NCBI GenBank assembly: GCA_019894815.1
Contig: JAGXNU010000137.1
Coordinates: 1 to 5,706, forward strand
DNA: 5,706 bases
Direction: 5' to 3'
Origin: Promethearchaeota archaeon
Lineage (GTDB): Archaea > Asgardarchaeota > Lokiarchaeia > Sigyniarchaeales > SOKP01
This document shows, in pieces, positions 1 to 5,706 of this stretch. Below the pieces are notes generated by a model. That model was not told the DNA's origin, did no database searches, and saw only the letters and a list, made by a program, of their open reading frames with translations. How positions within the stretch are numbered: the stretch's first letter is position 1; every line of letters starts with the position of its first letter. The position numbers and the translations under genes are program-made.

Positions 1-2807
1 AACATGCCCATTACTATAATCCCTTTATCCGTTTTGTCGATCAAAAGAGTGATCAAATCGTCTGATTTGTTTACCACTTTAGTACTAAGGTTTTTTAAGT
101 CTTTTTGAGATAAATTTTCAACGGAATGAAAAATTACTCTATAATTCTTTATTTCAACAGCATTTTTTAATAAATTACTAATTGATGATTCATTTAAGAG
201 TGAAGTTATTTCTTTTAACTTATCTACGGCGTCTTTCCATTCATTATATAATTTCTCTACTTTTTGGAAAATTAATTCATTTTTAGTGTTTAAAACCTCA
301 GAAATCCGCGTTAAGAGATCCCCATCATGCTTTTCTTGAGAATTTAGAATAGTATCTTCTTTATCATATTCGCCATTTTTCAGAGATTTGTGTACTTTTT
401 TCCATTTATCCAATAACTCTTGAATTCTCGAGAATAATTGATTTGATTGCACCCCAAGTAATTCTTCTAATTTATACAATATTTTTTCTTGTTGTTCTTC
501 AAGTTCATTTGTTGCTTTACCCGCTGTGAAAGTTAATCTTACTACTCCGTCTTGAATATTTTGAGATTTAAGAATTTTAATTCTTCCTGTTTCAGATGTA
601 TTATTCAAATGAGTACCTCCACAAGCTTCAACATCTACTCTTGGAATCTCCACGATCCTTATATTTTTACCGGGTACCGCTCCCCCTTGGTAGATCGTCA
701 TTCCATATTTTTGTTCCGCATCTGAGCGAGGCATAAAAGATAGTTTAAGATCGATAGCTTGGTTCACTATTTCATTTGCTTCTTTCTCTATTTCCTTTAA
801 CTTGTCATGGGGAACTTTAGCATAGTGAGTTATATCTAAATGAGATCTTTTAAGGGTTTTTTTCGCGCCTGCTTGATTAACATGATCTCCTAATATATGA
901 CGAGCTGCAGCATTAACAACATGAGTTGCCGTATGGTGTTGTGATAGTTGAGTCCTCCATTCTTTATCTACTTCTATTTTAACGGTATCTCCTTCTTTAA
1001 AATTAGGTTTTTCAGATAAAACATGAATGATATAGCTACCTTGTTTAAACACATTTTCAAATTTTTGACTGTTAATATTTCCAATATCATGTAACTGTCC
1101 TCCTGAAGTAGGGTAGGCGACTGATTGGTCGAGAATTACCATGTTATCAATAATTTTCAGGACTTTTGCGTTGTTTGAAGTATTTGTATAATCATTATAA
1201 TAAAGAGACTTAGTTTCGGGGATCCCCTTTAAATCCAGCTCAATTTTTTTTTCTGTTGCGTGAATTTGCTCTACTTTTTCGTGCCTTTCTACTACTAAAC
1301 TATAAAAATTATCGGGGATTTTTATGGTTCTACCGAACTTTTTCGCAGTTTCTTTAACCATTTCAGGATTAATGCCTCTGGAATCATATATTTCAATTAA
1401 GGTCGCGGTTGAAATATCTCCTTCAGAAAGTAATTTTTCTAAAATTTTGCTGGCTTTTCGTTTTGTTTTATAATACTTGTCTTTTTCTACATCTAAAATT
1501 TCTCTAATTTCAACCAAATGCTCAGAAACTTCCGGAAATAATTCGTTTAATTCTTCCGCGTGCCATTTACAAACATCAGCTATATTTATATCCCAATTAA
1601 ATTTATCGATAAAGCTTATAGCTCTTCTAAAAATGACTCTGAGATTATACCCTCCACCTACGTTAGAAGGGAGTTTTCCATCGGTTATTGCAAATAGTAG
1701 TGTCCTAGCATGGTCAGCAATAGAATATAGCGCTGTCATGGGTAAAATCTTTTCTTTCAACTCCTTTACATCCATGTTAAGCTCTATTCCTACTTTCTCC
1801 CAGGCAGCATCCATGTCGTCTACTTCATCCATATTTAAATAAGCCGAATACCGTGAAAAATCGTTATATAACTCAAAATGTGTTTTAACTTTGGTTATGT
1901 CTCTTAATTTAGAGATTACAAGTGGAAATGTTGCTTCGTAAATGTTTGGAGTTCCTTGGGAGAACCATGCTACACGCTCTTGACCTAGCCCCATATCTAA
2001 GACTTTTAAACTCAGCTCTCGTGGACCATCTGGAGTTTGCTCAAACATGGTATACACTTGATTGAACAATTCGACTCCTCGACTAAAAAACTCAAGACTA
2101 CACCCAAAGGAGCCGCCTCCTGCCCAACTATCTTCGTGAATCGTGATTTCTTCCTTTGGTAAACCTACACCGTCATGGATAAAAGCATGGATATCCAAAA
2201 AGAGTTGTCCTTGATCCCACTCTTCAGGAGACACGAAAACATGTTGGCCTACCATTACAAAACCTGTATTGTGTGAACCGGTCAATCCTACATTCTCGAT
2301 ATCATTAAATCTCAGGCAGAATTGAGGGATTATTAATTTTTTTGCAGGTGGTTCAACTTCACCAGTAATAACATAAGGTTGAAAAGCAGAGATTGATGCT
2401 ATAGTGAATTCTGAAGTAGGGTTCCATCTTGCTACACAAGGGTACCTTTTAATAGGAACGTACCCTCTCGGCTCAAGGATTTCGACAGTTTTTTCCCAAA
2501 CACCTATATATGACAGTTTTTTTTTAATGGGGTTGTTTTCTGTGACTTGAAACCCTCCAGAACAAATAGGTTCCCCACAAACCTTTCTTTCTTTTAACAT
2601 TGTCCAAAAATATTTGCCACAGCATTCACATTTCTTTCTCATATATCCTAAATGCTTTAATTCTTTAGTAGGGAAATATTGATCGGGATTCTTTGATGCT
2701 ATTGTTTTAAATATTTTTTTGAGCTCTTTATCGTTAGTTGCGCTTTTTAATTGCGTTCTATCTTCATCGGATAACATGTTAATCAAAAACGAAGTATTGA
2801 TGATCAT
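1..2807 (-). CDS. alaS: Alanyl-tRNA synthetase, archaeal type (3' end cut by window edge)
   Basis: This cytoplasmic class II synthetase charges tRNA-Ala with alanine and hydrolyses mischarged Ser- or Gly-tRNA-Ala. Numbering from the ATG at 2807, 935 residues are visible without a stop. Residues 58-82 carry the archaeal N-terminal cysteine motif (C60, C63, C77, C82, with YFW between). Residues 226-236 (EDSWAGGGSFG) and the class II motif 3 around 271-281 (DMGLGQERVAW) mark the aminoacylation core. Residues 564-576 (AYPTSGGQLHDIG) open the editing domain. It keeps both metal-binding parts, HTATH at 625-629 and CGGTH at 729-733, so editing should be active. From about 765 on there is a charged, coiled-coil-like stretch leading into the C-Ala (DHHA1-like) domain, whose end is outside the window. 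The protein will therefore exceed 935 residues, a little long for the family. An in-frame ATG at 2777 (MLSDED...) is an equally good start; neither start has a clear Shine-Dalgarno sequence. Confidence 0.97.
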   Translation of the reverse strand, partial: MIINTSFLINMLSDEDRTQLKSATNDKELKKIFKTIASKNPDQYFPTKELKHLGYMRKKCECCGKYFWTMLKERKVCGEPICSGGFQVTENNPIKKKLSYIGVWEKTVEILEPRGYVPIKRYPCVARWNPTSEFTIASISAFQPYVITGEVEPPAKKLIIPQFCLRFNDIENVGLTGSHNTGFVMVGQHVFVSPEEWDQGQLFLDIHAFIHDGVGLPKEEITIHEDSWAGGGSFGCSLEFFSRGVELFNQVYTMFEQTPDGPRELSLKVLDMGLGQERVAWFSQGTPNIYEATFPLVISKLRDITKVKTHFELYNDFSRYSAYLNMDEVDDMDAAWEKVGIELNMDVKELKEKILPMTALYSIADHARTLLFAITDGKLPSNVGGGYNLRVIFRRAISFIDKFNWDINIADVCKWHAEELNELFPEVSEHLVEIREILDVEKDKYYKTKRKASKILEKLLSEGDISTATLIEIYDSRGINPEMVKETAKKFGRTIKIPDNFYSLVVERHEKVEQIHATEKKIELDLKGIPETKSLYYNDYTNTSNNAKVLKIIDNMVILDQSVAYPTSGGQLHDIGNINSQKFENVFKQGSYIIHVLSEKPNFKEGDTVKIEVDKEWRTQLSQHHTATHVVNAAARHILGDHVNQAGAKKTLKRSHLDITHYAKVPHDKLKEIEKEANEIVNQAIDLKLSFMPRSDAEQKYGMTIYQGGAVPGKNIRIVEIPRVDVEACGGTHLNNTSETGRIKILKSQNIQDGVVRLTFTAGKATNELEEQQEKILYKLEELLGVQSNQLFSRIQELLDKWKKVHKSLKNGEYDKEDTILNSQEKHDGDLLTRISEVLNTKNELIFQKVEKLYNEWKDAVDKLKEITSLLNESSISNLLKNAVEIKNYRVIFHSVENLSQKDLKNLSTKVVNKSDDLITLLIDKTDKGIIVMGM

Positions 2808-2815
2808 CTGATATT

Positions 2816-2834
2816 ATTAATTTATACAATTAAT
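2816..2834. repeat. Inverted repeat over putative alaS TATA element
   Basis: Perfect 7-bp arms ATTAATT (2816-2822) and AATTAAT (2828-2834) flank a 5-bp centre, TATAC. The dyad lies 9-27 bases ahead of the ATG at 2807 and covers the best TATA-like element of alaS. It could be an operator, but the arms are pure A/T in an AT-rich spacer, so chance is a serious alternative. Confidence 0.35.
2819..2829 (-). promoter_or_regulatory. Candidate TATA box of alaS
   Basis: The minus strand reads TTGTATAAATT. With the usual archaeal spacing of about 25 bases, transcription would begin near 2798. That falls downstream of the ATG at 2807 and would favour the in-frame ATG at 2777 with a leader of about 20 bases. 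A second candidate, TTATATTATA, lies within 2884-2897 and would give a leader of about 60 bases that includes both ATGs. The sequence alone does not choose between them. Confidence 0.3.
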
Positions 2835-2868
2835 GTTTTCCTAAAATCTTTTTCTCTAAATTAAGTCC

Positions 2869-2880
2869 TTCAAATTTGAA
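2869..2880. repeat. Perfect 12-bp palindrome TTCAAATTTGAA
   Basis: This perfect palindrome sits in the spacer between the stop of the split-barrel gene and alaS. It is just downstream (in the alaS direction) of the alternative TATA-like element at 2884-2897. Its place suits a dimeric regulator site for alaS. It does not extend into a longer stem and no U-run follows on the minus strand, so it is unlikely to be an intrinsic terminator. Confidence 0.35.
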
Positions 2881-2923
2881 AGTAGGTATAATATAACCGT
2901 AAAGTTTTTTTCAAAATATCTTT

Positions 2924-3373
2924 TTATAATTCTAAATATTGAAGCCGTGAATATCCCTTTTTAATAAAATCGTAATCGAGAAGCTCTATTTTCTCTGGAA
3001 TAATCTTCAATAGGAGCTTTCTTTTTCCTCGGACTATTTTTTGAGCTTTTTCAAATTCAGCATCCTCTTCTCTCAAAAAAATCAATCTCTCTTTACCGGA
3101 AGCTGTAATTTGCATCCCTTGGATTTTGCCAGTATCCATGGGCGTGTAGATTCCAATGCTCACAATGGGGTTTTCTTCGATGTTTTTTACCTTCCTTCCC
3201 GGGGCAGGTCCCACATAGATATTAAAATCGTTAGATTTCTTATCCATGTAAAAATCCATTGGAGTCGCTCGAGGTACATTATCCGAACAAGTGCATAAAA
3301 CAATTATTTTTCTTTTTTCTAAAAAATTCCGTATTTCTTTTTTTAGCTCATTTTTGGGCATTTTGTCATGCAT
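2924..3373 (-). CDS. FMN-binding split-barrel (pyridoxamine 5'-phosphate oxidase-like) family protein
   Basis: This is a 149-residue, probably cytoplasmic protein with no signal peptide or membrane segment. The pattern is that of small PPOX-like flavoproteins. An N-terminal helix (residues 7-20) is followed by a strand and turn, IVLCTCSDNVPRATPMDFYMD (24-44), then by a strand leading to the phosphate-contact-like stretch GPAPGRKVKNIEENPIVSI (55-73). A further strand, QGMQITASGKERLI (85-98), precedes a helix and a short C-terminal strand. Members of this fold bind FMN, F420 or haem and act as oxidases or reductases on varied substrates. The substrate cannot be read here, and the short length argues against true PdxH. 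The ATG at 3373 is chosen because a TATA element lies about 26 bases upstream; an alternative ATG is four codons in. The gene has about 94 bases to ftsZ upstream and 116 to alaS downstream, both on the same strand, but it appears to have its own promoter. Confidence 0.85.
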   Translation of the reverse strand: MHDKMPKNELKKEIRNFLEKRKIIVLCTCSDNVPRATPMDFYMDKKSNDFNIYVGPAPGRKVKNIEENPIVSIGIYTPMDTGKIQGMQITASGKERLIFLREEDAEFEKAQKIVRGKRKLLLKIIPEKIELLDYDFIKKGYSRLQYLEL

Positions 3374-3394
3374 TATAATTCAAATTCCTTTTTT

Positions 3395-3402
3395 TAAATA
3401 TA
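3395..3402 (-). promoter_or_regulatory. TATA box of the split-barrel gene, placed for leaderless transcription
   Basis: The minus strand reads TATATTTA followed by an A-run. Its centre is about 26 bases upstream of the A of the ATG at 3373, which is the archaeal TATA-to-start-site distance. The transcript would thus begin at or within a base or two of the start codon. A purine stretch, AAGGA, at 3386-3390 resembles a ribosome site but lies 12 bases from the ATG and would not be in a leaderless mRNA. Confidence 0.45.
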
Positions 3403-3403
3403 G

Positions 3404-3447
3404 AAAAAGCTAATAGATACATAAATGTTGATATAAAATATGTATCT
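3404..3447 (-). terminator. Hairpin plus U-run after ftsZ (possible terminator)
   Basis: Perfect 9-bp arms AGATACATA (3415-3423) and TATGTATCT (3439-3447) enclose a 15-base loop. The dyad begins about 20 bases past the ftsZ stop. In ftsZ mRNA the stem would be followed after six bases by U5 (opposite 3404-3408), which resembles an intrinsic terminator. The stem is AT-rich and the loop long, so it would be weak. Archaeal termination relies mainly on U-runs, so the dyad may instead be a protein-binding site just upstream of the next gene's TATA box. Confidence 0.4.
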
Positions 3448-3467
3448 TACCAAAATTTATTATAATT

Positions 3468-4610
3468 TCATAGATGGTTTATGTTAGGGCGGGGAAATTC
3501 AGAATCGTCGGCCGCAGCTTGAACATATGGTGAGATTGGTCCTCGACCTAATGCCATCATTCTAATTTTCGATCCTAATGTTGGATTCAATGAAGTCCCA
3601 AATTTAAGCGACGCTTCTTCTGGGATTTCGCTTGAAATTGCAGAAATAATTGTATTTAATTTTGATAAAGCTAACCGATGATTTCCAGACACGGATACAA
3701 TACAATTATCGACTTTAGTAGGATCAGTTTCTAATAAAGGATTATTTAATGCTAGCTTTGCTTTTTGAACCAAATCTGTTTCTTCTCCTAAAGATTCTGT
3801 AATCCCTATCAATCCAGAAGGAATATTACCTTGCTTTTCAAGTACTTTCTTTACATCGGCATAATCAATATTAATCAAACCGCAATTGTTAATTAAACTA
3901 AGAATCTCTCGCATGCACCTTATCAATACTTCATCCATTATTTTAAAGCCGGTTAGTATGGGAAGTTTTTGGTTAAATCTCAAGAGATTATCATTAGGTA
4001 TAGGAATTAACGTATCAACATGTTTCATTAGATCTGCTAACCCATTTTTTGCCCTACTTAATCTTTCTTTACCTTCTGAGGAAAAAGGAATTGAGCAAAA
4101 TGCGACGACTATTGCATTATTTTTTTTTGCCTCTCTCGCGATTATTGGAGCAGCTCCGGTACCTGTACCTCCTCCTAAACCAAACGTTATGAAAACGACG
4201 TCAGTATTTAGTACTTTAGATAATCTATCAACATCTTCCTCTGCTGCTTCAGTCCCAATACTAGGAACATTTCCTGAGCCAAATCCATTACATCTGTCCT
4301 TTCCAATTAATAATTTTTGTTTGGCATTCGAGTAATACAAATCATGAGCATCAGTATTAATATTTAAAGTTTGTATTTCAGAGATACCGACGTCACTCAT
4401 TCGTGAAACTGTATTATTGCCTGCTCCACCTACTCCTACTACTAAGGATTTGATTTTTATTACTTTTAACAACTTTGATAAATACTCATCATTATCTAAA
4501 TTAGAACCTCGATTTAAACCTTGATTTTGCTTGGCAATCTCGTTAAAACGAGACCGAACTGAATTCCTTGATTCAGCAATATCACCCAAATCATAATTTT
4601 TATCTGTCAA
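3468..4610 (-). CDS. ftsZ: Cell division GTPase FtsZ, archaeal type
   Basis: This tubulin-like GTPase polymerises into the cytokinetic ring on the inner face of the membrane. It has 380 residues, typical for archaeal FtsZ. Residues 1-45 are a polar, charged N-terminal tail. The nucleotide-binding domain holds GGAGNN (61-66), NTD (85-87), GFGSGNVPSIG (109-119) and the tubulin signature GGGTGTG (146-152), then PNDNLL (205-210). The T7 synergy loop, GLINIDYADV (244-253), keeps N247, D249 and D252, so GTP hydrolysis on assembly should be intact. LPILTGFKIMDEVL (216-229) is archaeal in style. The C-terminal domain runs to about 358 (IRMMALGRG). The tail after it is only about 20 residues, and I see no bacterial-type C-terminal peptide for FtsA or ZipA. 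A His at 89 stands where Gln is common (NTDAQ). The start is TTG; no ATG occurs in frame before residue 71, inside the GTPase core, and the frame is closed by TAG at 4641-4643. Confidence 0.97.
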   Translation of the reverse strand: MTDKNYDLGDIAESRNSVRSRFNEIAKQNQGLNRGSNLDNDEYLSKLLKVIKIKSLVVGVGGAGNNTVSRMSDVGISEIQTLNINTDAHDLYYSNAKQKLLIGKDRCNGFGSGNVPSIGTEAAEEDVDRLSKVLNTDVVFITFGLGGGTGTGAAPIIAREAKKNNAIVVAFCSIPFSSEGKERLSRAKNGLADLMKHVDTLIPIPNDNLLRFNQKLPILTGFKIMDEVLIRCMREILSLINNCGLINIDYADVKKVLEKQGNIPSGLIGITESLGEETDLVQKAKLALNNPLLETDPTKVDNCIVSVSGNHRLALSKLNTIISAISSEIPEEASLKFGTSLNPTLGSKIRMMALGRGPISPYVQAAADDSEFPRPNINHL

Positions 4611-4641
4611 TGTGGCGGCATTCCATGAGTATAAGTCAATC

Positions 4642-4659
4642 TATAATATGAGTATTATA
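4642..4659. repeat. 18-bp dyad upstream of ftsZ
   Basis: Perfect 7-bp arms TATAATA (4642-4648) and TATTATA (4653-4659) flank the centre TGAG. It lies 32-49 bases upstream of the ftsZ start codon, next to and downstream of the candidate TATA box, near the expected transcription start. The size and position suit a repressor site, but low complexity makes chance plausible. Confidence 0.35.
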
Positions 4660-4663
4660 TCTG

Positions 4664-4675
4664 AATAATATAAGG
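4664..4675 (-). promoter_or_regulatory. Candidate TATA box of ftsZ
   Basis: The minus strand reads CCTTATATTATT. It would place transcription near 4643 and leave a leader of about 33 bases before the TTG. Two further TATA-like stretches on the same strand (within 4642-4659 and at 4629-4634) are closer, so the true element is uncertain. Confidence 0.3.
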
Positions 4676-4677
4676 AA

Positions 4678-4695
4678 GTAATATGGTTGTAATAT
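4678..4695. repeat. Direct repeat GTAATAT x2, 11-bp period
   Basis: GTAATAT occurs at 4678-4684 and 4689-4695, exactly 11 bp apart, which puts both copies on the same face of the helix. The pair is just upstream of the ftsZ TATA candidate and over 100 bases from the plus-strand gene. GAAG (4675-4678) and CTTC (4696-4699) flank it as short inverted ends. This could be an activator or TBP/TFB-neighbouring site. Confidence 0.3.
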
Positions 4696-4783
4696 CTTCT
4701 TAACATTAATGTATGAATTTTAAATAATCATTAGTTTTCTCGTTATTCGCTAGAATAGTACGACAAATAATCATAGAATTAAA

Positions 4784-4791
4784 TTTATAAG
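4784..4791 (+). promoter_or_regulatory. Candidate TATA box of the small CxxC gene
   Basis: TTTATAAG is centred near 4788 and predicts transcription from about 4813-4815. That start fits a short leader that just includes the GAGGA motif at 4816-4820 before the ATG at 4831. An alternative, TTATATT, at 4804-4810 would give a leaderless transcript. Confidence 0.4.
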
Positions 4792-4815
4792 ATTGAATTT
4801 TCATTATATTCTTAC

Positions 4816-4820
4816 GAGGA
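4816..4820 (+). promoter_or_regulatory. Possible Shine-Dalgarno site GAGGA
   Basis: GAGGA matches the CCUCC end of archaeal 16S rRNA over four or five bases and lies 10 bases before the ATG at 4831. It is the clearest ribosome site in the window and supports this small gene being real. Confidence 0.45.
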
Positions 4821-4830
4821 TTTTTCGAAC

Positions 4831-5070
4831 ATGGAAACTGAATACAATAAGGAAAGCAGCAATCAGTCAATCGCTTCAGAATCGAATGATAATCTTATAA
4901 AGGTTAGAGCTATTATTAGTTGCCCTACTTGTACATATCAGAAAAAGTTCAAAAATCAATTTTCTCGTAAAGAATTAGAGCTTTTTGTAGTCACTGCCAA
5001 AATATTCGACTGGATGGTATGTACTAAGTGTGGAGATTTATTGAATTTGACTTTTGAATTTGATATTTAA
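4831..5070 (+). CDS. Small two-CxxC zinc-ribbon-like protein of unknown function
   Basis: I do not recognise this 79-residue protein. Residues 1-21 are polar, rich in Ser, Asn and Glu, and probably disordered. A compact domain follows: a strand (IKVRAIIS), CPTC at 31-34, a basic stretch YQKKFKNQF (36-44), a likely helix RKELELFVVTAKIFD (46-60), CTKCG at 64-68 and a final strand LLNLTFEFDI. Two CxxC knuckles 29 residues apart would bind one zinc ion, as in zinc ribbons of nucleic-acid-binding or transcription-linked proteins. No signal peptide or membrane segment is seen. The ATG has a possible GAGGA ribosome site and a TATA element upstream. It is divergent from ftsZ across 220 bases and converges on the EndoQ-like gene with interlocked stop codons. 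A role in DNA or RNA binding is a guess from fold type only. Confidence 0.75.
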   Translation: METEYNKESSNQSIASESNDNLIKVRAIISCPTCTYQKKFKNQFSRKELELFVVTAKIFDWMVCTKCGDLLNLTFEFDI

Positions 5071-5706
5071 TCCATTCCGAGCTTGATCTGACCATATGTT
5101 CCCCCTCCTCCTGGAGCGTACTCAATCTCTTCATTTCTCATTGCTTTTATAACTGTGGCTAATTCATTATTTTCTTGTTCAATACTTTCTAACGGTTCAT
5201 CCAATAGTAATGAATATTCTGTTCCAAACTTTGTTATGAGGGAATTATAAAGGTTGATAATTGTCTTACTTGATGTACTTTTAATTTTTTTTATAGATCG
5301 AAGAATATCGAACAATGGTATTGCATTGATATATGGAGGGCGATGGGAGGGATGAATTGGTTTATCTTGTGTAGATATTACTTCGATGCGTTCGCTTACG
5401 CCTAGTTTGATCTTATAGTTTTTTTTTATTTCTTCCTTACAAGCAGGACAAGTTCTTTTTTCCTTAGATACATTCGTGATATATTCCCACTTGGCTTTTT
5501 GTGTATCTTGGACAGAATATGTTATGAAATCATCTGAGATTTTATAATTATTTAGAAAAAGATCATTTTTATTGTTTGATTTTGAGAAAAGAATTCTCCT
5601 CCTGCATTTAAAACAGAACATGTTATAATATTTACCTAGTTTGGGATGTAATCCTACATTTAATACAATTTTTCTATCACTTTTCCTCATGAGTGCTGAG
5701 AGAATT
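5067..5706 (-). CDS. EndoQ-like PHP-family DNA repair endonuclease, C-terminal half (5' end outside window)
   Basis: The visible 207 residues from the first Met (base 5690), plus five in-frame codons to the edge (I-L-S-A-L), match the C-terminal part of the archaeal EndoQ/TIGR00375 family. Those enzymes cut DNA 5' of deaminated bases (uracil, hypoxanthine, xanthine) and abasic sites. Numbering from that Met: VLNVGLHPKLGKYY (9-22) precedes a zinc domain with CFKC (26-29) and CPAC (81-84). HPSHRPPY (113-120) and IPLFDIL (124-130) come next, then a helical part, KFGTEYSLLLDEPLESI, and the terminal PGGGGTYGQIKL (193-204). These are the family's hallmark stretches as I know them. The PHP catalytic domain should lie upstream beyond 5706, so the Met at 5690 is almost certainly internal. 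The 51 residues between the CxxC pairs are about 30 more than I expect. The role is inferred from family resemblance, since the active site cannot be inspected. Confidence 0.85.
   Translation of the reverse strand, partial: ILSALMRKSDRKIVLNVGLHPKLGKYYNMFCFKCRRRILFSKSNNKNDLFLNNYKISDDFITYSVQDTQKAKWEYITNVSKEKRTCPACKEEIKKNYKIKLGVSERIEVISTQDKPIHPSHRPPYINAIPLFDILRSIKKIKSTSSKTIINLYNSLITKFGTEYSLLLDEPLESIEQENNELATVIKAMRNEEIEYAPGGGGTYGQIKLGMD

Noticed and set aside
1477..1842. Plus-strand open frame of 121 codons
   Set aside because: It lies wholly antisense to the alaS catalytic and linker region, which is unambiguous. Its Ser/Thr-rich translation resembles no protein and it has no promoter or ribosome site.
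2517..2525. Run of nine A (minus strand) in alaS as a possible frameshift
   Set aside because: The frame before and after the run agrees. It encodes Lys-Lys-Lys at residues 95-97 and the motifs on both sides are in the same frame from 2807 to 3.
3041..3298. Plus-strand open frame of 85 codons
   Set aside because: It is antisense to the conserved core of the split-barrel gene and the product looks like a reverse-strand shadow.
2924..3373. Naming the split-barrel protein PdxH
   Set aside because: It is too short, and I do not see the substrate-binding C-terminal region of true pyridoxamine phosphate oxidases. Only the fold family is supported.
3886..4335. Plus-strand open frame of 149 codons
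   Set aside because: It is antisense to the ftsZ GTPase motifs. The conserved Gly-rich FtsZ codons produce the Pro/Val/Ala run in this frame.
4608..4619. GCCGCCACATTG at the ftsZ start, which resembles a eukaryotic Kozak context
   Set aside because: The gene is archaeal and translation does not use this context. The match is most likely chance.
1..5706. CRISPR arrays, insertion sequences, tRNA or rRNA genes
   Set aside because: No regularly spaced repeats, transposase-like frame with terminal repeats, tRNA-like cloverleaf or rRNA-like sequence was seen on either strand.

Overview
The window looks archaeal and AT-rich (roughly two thirds A+T by eye). The evidence is an alanyl-tRNA synthetase of the archaeal type (N-terminal cysteine motif RKKC..C..YFW....CG....C), an archaeal-style FtsZ, the C-terminal half of an EndoQ/PHP-family DNA repair nuclease, and TATA-like elements at archaeal distances from several starts. 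FtsZ argues against a crenarchaeon of the Sulfolobales type. The low GC and this gene set would fit an Asgard archaeon (Lokiarchaeia-like) or a low-GC euryarchaeon. That placement is inference and the window alone cannot decide it.

Layout. Bases 1-2807 (minus) hold alaS, open over 935 codons and cut at its 3' end by the window edge. I read its frame through and found no stop or frameshift. Bases 2808-2923 are a short promoter region with two small palindromes. Bases 2924-3373 (minus) encode a 149-residue FMN-binding split-barrel (PPOX-type) protein with a TATA element placed for leaderless transcription. Bases 3374-3467 hold a perfect 9-bp inverted repeat between ftsZ and that gene. Bases 3468-4610 (minus) are ftsZ, which appears to start at TTG. 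Bases 4611-4830 form a divergent promoter region with an 18-bp dyad and a helically phased direct repeat. Bases 4831-5070 (plus) encode a 79-residue zinc-ribbon-like protein I do not recognise. Bases 5067-5706 (minus) are the EndoQ-like gene, whose 5' half, with the PHP catalytic domain, lies outside the window.

The genes cover translation (AlaRS), cell division (FtsZ), DNA repair (EndoQ-like) and an unassigned flavin-type protein. They look like individually promoted chromosomal housekeeping genes rather than one pathway or a mobile island. I see no insertion sequence, CRISPR array, tRNA or rRNA. The least explained items are the small CxxC/CxxC protein, whose stop codon interlocks with that of the EndoQ-like gene, the long insert in the EndoQ zinc domain, and the ftsZ start region with two out-of-frame ATGs just ahead of a TTG start.
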